From Bacillus sp. A301a_S52 (lineage in GTDB: Bacteria; Bacillota; Bacilli; Bacillales; Salisediminibacteriaceae), in NCBI GenBank assembly GCA_024701455.1, contig JABXYP010000002.1, forward strand, positions 1 through 41,012: 41,012 nucleotides of DNA, written 5' to 3'. This document shows, one piece after another, positions 37,303 to 41,012 of the stretch. The position numbers and the translations under genes are program-made. The notes under the pieces were generated by a model. That model saw nothing but the letters and a program-made list of their open reading frames with translations. It did no database searches and had not been told where the DNA came from. Numbering within the stretch: the first letter of the stretch is position 1; each line of letters opens with the position of its first letter.

Positions 37303-37761
37303 TTGTATACACATATAGAAGATTATATAAATAAACTATTTAAATCTATTGGAGTTAAAAATCCTACTGACTTAGATATGCATACTATAGCAAACAAAAT
37401 AGGTGTCAAAATTCAATATAAAGAACACCCATTTAGATTTAATAACGAAGTTTTGTTATCTAAAGGATCTCAAAAACAGCAATGGATGGATTTTGGCCAT
37501 GAAGTTGGTCATTATCTAAGGCACTGTGGGTCTCAAGCGATTTTAAATCCTCTATTTATCGAGTTACAAGAGTGGCAGGCTAATAACTTCGCTTATCATT
37601 TTTGTGTACCTACTTTTATGTTGGACAAGCTTACTATTCATAATGCATATGATATTGTAAATATGTTTAATGTTGATCATCCTTTTGCATCTAAAAGGCT
37701 AGACATGTATTTAAGTAACCACTTTTATAATGATAAGGAGAGATACTATGTATATAGCTAA
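37303..37761 (+). CDS. ImmA/IrrE-family metallopeptidase
   Basis: 152 residues from a TTG start at 37303 with GAGGGGG upstream; the earlier frame start at 37231 is inside a hairpin. Zincin motif H66-E-V-G-H70 (WMDFGHEVGHYLRH) with the third ligand at E90 (EWQANNFAYHF), as in ImmA. The N-terminal DLDMHTIANKIGVKIQY is the family's usual helix. It probably cleaves the ImmR-like repressor on an inducing signal, as ICEBs1 ImmA does. ICEBs1 has immR-immA adjacent; here a lipoprotein gene intervenes. Confidence 0.88.
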   Translation: MYTHIEDYINKLFKSIGVKNPTDLDMHTIANKIGVKIQYKEHPFRFNNEVLLSKGSQKQQWMDFGHEVGHYLRHCGSQAILNPLFIELQEWQANNFAYHFCVPTFMLDKLTIHNAYDIVNMFNVDHPFASKRLDMYLSNHFYNDKERYYVYS

Positions 37762-37924
37762 ACTGGAAATGTGGATCAAATTAAGCGACGCATGCCCCCG
37801 ACGGCTTACGAACGGAACGTATAGGATACCGACCTTTGACAAAGTAAAGTTGATTAACGGTAAAGAGTATGGTCGTTTTGATAGTTTTGTAGATTTGGCA
37901 AAAGAACATCTGGAGGAAGACTAA
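37748..37924 (+). CDS. Small protein coupled to the integrase, 58 aa
   Basis: ATG 37748 with AAGGAGAG upstream, overlapping the ImmA-like gene end; stop TAA overlaps the integrase ATG (TAATG). Sequence YIAKLEMWIKLSDACPRRLT, then IPTFDKVKLINGKEYGRFDS and FVDLAKEHLEED: a small beta/alpha protein. The end contains one copy of the 18-bp repeat. Possible accessory of integrase or of the protease; not recognised. Confidence 0.7.
   Translation: MYIAKLEMWIKLSDACPRRLTNGTYRIPTFDKVKLINGKEYGRFDSFVDLAKEHLEED
37887..37904 (+). repeat. 18-bp direct repeat, copy 2
   Basis: Identical to 3-20, TTGTAGATTTGGCAAAAG, in the same direction and same reading phase. It lies 20 bases before the integrase ATG. An attachment core is possible but the site is inside an integrase-coupled gene and the other copy is inside an intact (if circular) toxin gene, so its meaning is open. 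Confidence 0.8.
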
Positions 37925-39348
37925 TGAAAATAGCTATTTATGTACGTGTATCGACCGATGAACAAGTTAAGTCTGGACACTCAATCGACAACCAAAAAGA
38001 ACGCCTTATTGCTTTTTGTACGTCTCAAGGTTGGGATGATTATAGTCTTTATATTGACGATGGCTACACCGGGACAAATTTAAACAGGCCCGCATTAAAA
38101 AGAATGGTTAGTCATGTAGAAGAAAAACGGGTTGATGCTGTGATTGTTTACAAGCTAGATCGACTTAGCAGGCGGCAACAAGACGTGTTATATCTATTAG
38201 AAGATGTTTTCGAAAAAAACGAATGTGTTTTTAAGAGTGCTACGGAGCCATTTGACACGTCTACCCCGCTTGGTAAAGCCATGATCGGTATTTTAGCTGT
38301 ATTTGCTCAGTTAGAAAGAGATATGATCATTGAGCGCATGACAGCAGGTAGACGAGCAAGGACATCAAAAGGCATGTGGTATGGAGGCCGAATACCATAC
38401 GGTTATAATTGGGATAAGGAAAAGCAAGAATTAACCGTAAACCACGAACAAGCTCGCATTGTAAAGCATATGTACGCCATGTATTTAAAAGGCGCCTCTC
38501 GTTTAGAGATCGCTGAATGGGCTGAGAGTAGAACAAATGAACGAGTTTTAAACCACTCTACTGTACGCGATATCCTTACTCGTGTTTTGTATACAGGTAA
38601 GCTACAAAATAAAGAACAACTTGTGGACGGAAATCACGAGGCGATCATTGACACTGCGACTTTTGAGGCCGTACAACGCGAATATGAAAAAAGGCGTACC
38701 ACTAGATTTCAAAAAGGAAAGTTTTTGCTGACAGGATTAATGAAATGTGGCATTTGTGGTGGTAACGTGGTTAATGTTAAACGTAAAAGTAAATATGCTG
38801 AAGGTGGCTACTATCATTTTTATACGTGCAAAGATCAACATGTAAGAGCCAAAGATACAACTAATGATAAATGTTGGGTTGGCTATCACCGCCGCCAAAT
38901 GATAGAAGATAAAGTTATTAAGAGGATCAAGGACTTAGCATTAGATGATGAGTTAGTTAAAAAAGAGATAGAAAAGTCATCTACTCCCCATGAAGATCAA
39001 TCCGGTTTGATAAATGAATTAAATGAAAAGTTAAAAGAAACTGTCGTGGGATTAGAAAACTTGTATGAAGCTATTCAAATTGGCGAAATCAAGGCATCGT
39101 TTGTTAGTGGACGAATTACGAAACTTGAAGAGGAACGAGAACGTATACAAACACAAATAGATGATTTATCGCTCGACTCCCCTGCCCCAGTGTCTAACGA
39201 GTCTGTTATTAGGATGATCAAAAAAATACATGAGTCATGGGATTATATAGAGGAAGAGGAAAAGAGTTTGTTACTCCGAACCGTCATTGATAAGGTGGTT
39301 TTAAAGAAGCATGGAGAAATTGATATTAAGTGGAACTTCGTGAATTGA
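37924..39348 (+). CDS. int: Large serine recombinase (phage integrase)
   Basis: 474 residues. Resolvase N-terminal domain with catalytic S10 in YVRVSTDEQ and later Y-K-L-D-R-L-S-R and L-E-R-D-M-I-x-E-R; recombinase domain (~155-265, PYGYNWDKEKQ); zinc ribbon with C-G-I-C-G at ~278-282 and later Cys pair (YTCKDQH ... DKCW); coiled coil ~345-415. It inserts and excises the phage between attP and attB, single direction without a directionality factor. ATG 37924 is in the stop of the preceding gene, with TGGAGGAAG upstream. A terminator follows it directly. Confidence 0.95.
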   Translation: MKIAIYVRVSTDEQVKSGHSIDNQKERLIAFCTSQGWDDYSLYIDDGYTGTNLNRPALKRMVSHVEEKRVDAVIVYKLDRLSRRQQDVLYLLEDVFEKNECVFKSATEPFDTSTPLGKAMIGILAVFAQLERDMIIERMTAGRRARTSKGMWYGGRIPYGYNWDKEKQELTVNHEQARIVKHMYAMYLKGASRLEIAEWAESRTNERVLNHSTVRDILTRVLYTGKLQNKEQLVDGNHEAIIDTATFEAVQREYEKRRTTRFQKGKFLLTGLMKCGICGGNVVNVKRKSKYAEGGYYHFYTCKDQHVRAKDTTNDKCWVGYHRRQMIEDKVIKRIKDLALDDELVKKEIEKSSTPHEDQSGLINELNEKLKETVVGLENLYEAIQIGEIKASFVSGRITKLEEERERIQTQIDDLSLDSPAPVSNESVIRMIKKIHESWDYIEEEEKSLLLRTVIDKVVLKKHGEIDIKWNFVN

Positions 39349-39373
39349 CTTCATATTCATGAAGTTTTGTTTT
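39348..39373 (+). terminator. Terminator after the integrase gene
   Basis: ACTTCAT (39348-39354) pairs perfectly with ATGAAGT (39359-39365) across ATTC, then TTTGTTTT. The stem starts with the last base of the stop codon. Confidence 0.8.
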
Positions 39374-39424
39374 AGCAAAGAATCATACTAATGAAACCAC
39401 AAACTTGTACGGGAACTTATGTTC

Positions 39425-39453
39425 TTGTCTTTGTCGCTCAATCTGAGTAAAAT
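39425..39453 (+). promoter_or_regulatory. Predicted promoter of the 68-aa gene
   Basis: TTGTCT (39425-39430), 17 bases, TAAAAT (39448-39453). RNA would begin near 39460, shortly before the ribosome site GAGGTGAT. It gives the small gene its own unit between two terminators. Confidence 0.6.
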
Positions 39454-39470
39454 AATGATGAGGTGATAAC

Positions 39471-39677
39471 ATGACAGACGCAGAACGTAAAGTGTACCGT
39501 ATTGTATTTAATCACAAGCATATAAAAGATCAGAACACCAAATATAGCAATTTACTTAAATTCACAGGTAAAACACCTAGAGACTTAGACGAGGTACTAG
39601 CTGCTCTTGTAGATAAGAAGCTTATTTGGTGGGATAAGGATAAAAGTAAGGACGTGGTGTTGAGGGAGAAAGCGTGA
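39471..39677 (+). CDS. Small winged-helix-like protein, 68 aa
   Basis: ATG 39471 with GAGGTGATAAC upstream. Sequence TDAERKVYRIVFNHKHIKDQ, then LLKFTGKTPRDLDEVLAALVDKKLI (shortened wHTH-like) and WWDKDKSKDVVL, which would be the wing. Own promoter and terminator. Encoded next to a serine integrase, where recombination directionality factors often lie, so an RDF or a regulator is possible. Alternatively it is a host or moron regulator. No family recognised. Confidence 0.65.
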   Translation: MTDAERKVYRIVFNHKHIKDQNTKYSNLLKFTGKTPRDLDEVLAALVDKKLIWWDKDKSKDVVLREKA

Positions 39678-39703
39678 CTTTAAGCCCACCGAGAGACTAT
39701 CAT

Positions 39704-39736
39704 GACTAGCCTAGTGATGTGCTAGTCTTTTATTTT
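39704..39736 (+). terminator. Terminator after the 68-aa gene
   Basis: GACTAGC (39704-39710) pairs perfectly with GCTAGTC (39721-39727) over a 10-base loop, followed by TTTATTTTG. The remaining gap to the toxin gene (39737-39921) is A/T-rich and holds no gene I can support; it is one candidate place for attP. Confidence 0.75.
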
Positions 39737-39864
39737 GTCCATAGATAAATGACTAAGGACCTAAATCTTCTAATTTTTCACTTACAGTCGCATCCTATAA
39801 CTTCTGAAAAATACATCTATTTCCTTATTTAACCTTAAATCCATTTCCATTATTATGTATAGAG

Positions 39865-39896
39865 GCGTGTCTATCACGCTTTTTTTCATTTATAAT
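39865..39896 (+). promoter_or_regulatory. Hairpin with T run and TATAAT upstream of the toxin gene
   Basis: GCGTG (39865-39869) pairs with CACGC (39875-39879) around TCTAT, followed by seven T. TATAAT follows at 39891-39896 with no clear -35. The hairpin could be a terminator guarding the toxin from read-through, or an attenuator in its leader. Toxin ATG 39922 has AGGAAGTGAG about ten bases upstream. Confidence 0.5.
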
Positions 39897-39921
39897 TTAA
39901 TAGGAAGTGAGCGTCTATTCT

Positions 39922-41012
39922 ATGAGTATGAAGCAATTAGATGTAGATAAGGTTCATGAAGCGATTGATATCACCATTCAGGCGCTACACGAGAAAGAAA
40001 ACCAAATGCGCGATGTGGAAGTGGCGCTTAACAATTTCATTAACTTAGAAGATGCGTTTAGAGGCCAAGGTGGTCAAGCTATTCGTAATTTCTATGCCAC
40101 GTGCCATATCCCATTCATTCAGTTCTTTAGACTGTTCATGCATGATTACGAGCACACGCTCCAGCAGATCAAACAATCTTTAGACATAGTGGAGCCAGCA
40201 CCAGGCGGCTTCATCGATCAAGCGTTTATTGAAAATGATGTCCAAGATGGACTCGACCGCGTCAGTAAAACGACGATGGCATTAACAGATTCGGTGAATG
40301 ATACACTAAGAAGTATTCAAGACATTATTTCTATCCCGCTTATTGATGATAGTGATGTCCAACAGGCCATTCATGTGGCCAAAAGAGAATCCAACGCGGT
40401 TGTTGACAAAGTGTTGCAATTCGACCACATGGGTACAGCCTCTTTGCAGTACATCAAAGAGTCCTTGCGAACATTAAGTAAGTACGTAATGGAGATGCAT
40501 GGGGCCATGGATAGTGGCCATCTAAGTGTTAAAGGCTTTTCAGTCGACCAATTGCAGCATTTACCCACACATGGTACGCTGACAGAGGTGTTGGAAGAAC
40601 GCTCTTCCGAAGTACCCTCTTTTAAGAAGGCTCCTAAAGGGCAAAGGGTAGGAGATATTAGACGTCCAACTGTCTCTCACAAAAGATTGGCTAAAAAACA
40701 GACTTGGTGGGATAAGACAGTCTCGAACACTTCTAGTGGATTGAGGACTACTTTTGAAACAGTAGGGAACTTGGCGACAGGCACAGTAGATTTCTTTAAA
40801 GATAATCCAGCTGAAGGGATATCTATGGCCGTAGACTTTACACCTGGTTTCAGTAATGTAAAGTCAGGCTTTGAAGCTATATTTGGATTTGATCCGATTA
40901 CTGGACGTGAATTAGAAGCTTGGGAACAAGCATTAGCTGCTGCTGGGATTGTTGGCGGACCTATCGCGGACAGTTTTAAACATGGCGCCAGGGGCATAAA
41001 ACATGGCGATGA
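39922..41012 (+). CDS. LXG-domain polymorphic toxin, N-terminal part (open at window end)
   Basis: 363 complete codons to the window edge. The LXG domain (~1-205) begins SMKQLDVDKVHEAIDITIQA, with the hallmark FRGQGGQAIRNFY at ~47 and long helices. After a linker a pre-toxin PT-TG-like segment appears (~300-350: AVDFTPGFSNVKSGFEAIFG, DPITGRELEAWEQALAAAGI). LXG toxins leave the cell through the type VIIb system and act on rivals. No WXG100-like partner genes precede it. If the ends join, the toxin domain and stop are at 2-373 and the immunity gene at 377. A second Met at residue 3 is an alternative start. Confidence 0.9.
   Translation, partial: MSMKQLDVDKVHEAIDITIQALHEKENQMRDVEVALNNFINLEDAFRGQGGQAIRNFYATCHIPFIQFFRLFMHDYEHTLQQIKQSLDIVEPAPGGFIDQAFIENDVQDGLDRVSKTTMALTDSVNDTLRSIQDIISIPLIDDSDVQQAIHVAKRESNAVVDKVLQFDHMGTASLQYIKESLRTLSKYVMEMHGAMDSGHLSVKGFSVDQLQHLPTHGTLTEVLEERSSEVPSFKKAPKGQRVGDIRRPTVSHKRLAKKQTWWDKTVSNTSSGLRTTFETVGNLATGTVDFFKDNPAEGISMAVDFTPGFSNVKSGFEAIFGFDPITGRELEAWEQALAAAGIVGGPIADSFKHGARGIKHGD

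Noticed and set aside
1..37904. Reading the 18-bp repeats as attL and attR of an integrated prophage
   Set aside because: The integrase gene would then lie outside the element, and the flanking toxin halves are in the wrong order for a gene split by insertion (C-terminal part left, N-terminal part right).
40371..40997. Minus-strand frames in the toxin gene
   Set aside because: Lie opposite the LXG coding sequence, with no ribosome sites and no recognisable motif.

Overview
The window carries essentially one complete temperate siphovirus genome of about 41 kb from a Bacillaceae host. The host guess rests on a type VII-secreted LXG toxin, an FbpA-like small protein, a RinA-type late activator, AGGAGG-type ribosome sites, frequent GTG/TTG starts and the gene order. 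The two window ends appear to be one molecule cut open. The LXG reading frame is still open at base 41012 (two bases of a codon left over). It continues in frame at base 1 into a toxin C-terminus, which would make one 487-residue toxin. I therefore read the record as a circular phage genome or circular contig opened inside the LXG gene. The alternative, two different LXG genes flanking an integrated prophage, cannot be excluded without the flanking sequence.

Layout in circular order. (a) 37924-39677 and 39922-41012/1-778, plus strand: large serine integrase, a small winged-helix-like protein, then the LXG toxin and its immunity gene, closed by a strong terminator at 831-865. (b) 861-22062, minus strand: the late region, in transcription order a coiled-coil protein, small and large terminase, portal, minor head protein, scaffold, major capsid, connectors, major tail protein, tail chaperones, tape measure, Dit, baseplate/fibre proteins, holin, a small zinc ribbon, and amidase endolysin. 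(c) 22260-35742, minus strand: the early region, with a Cro-like regulator, antirepressor, second HTH regulator with its own operators, SbcC-like ATPase, RecT, MBL hydrolase, DnaD-type replication protein with embedded iterons, methyltransferase, MazG-like enzyme, RusA resolvase and RinA-like activator. (d) 35909-37924, plus strand: the lysogeny region, with an ImmR-like repressor, a lipoprotein, an ImmA-like metalloprotease and a small gene coupled to the integrase.

How it works together: divergent promoters with shared TGTGYAT operators between 35760 and 35878 form the lysis/lysogeny switch. The repressor has no S24 protease domain. The neighbouring ImmA-like protease probably removes it, as in ICEBs1 and phi105-like elements. 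In the lytic state the minus-strand early genes run to the RinA-like activator, which should turn on the late operon. In the lysogen the lipoprotein probably acts in superinfection exclusion. The LXG toxin/immunity pair probably arms the host cell against competitors through the host's own type VII system.

Most notable signals: the in-frame closure of the toxin across the window ends; an 18-bp direct repeat shared by the toxin gene and the gene in front of the integrase; five 11-bp iterons next to an AT-rich stretch inside the replication gene; two tiny plus-strand promoter-to-terminator units lying against the early operon; large inverted repeats before the small terminase and scaffold genes; and intrinsic terminators placed after the major structural genes. 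About a dozen short genes not obvious from length alone were recovered by ribosome site and start/stop overlap.
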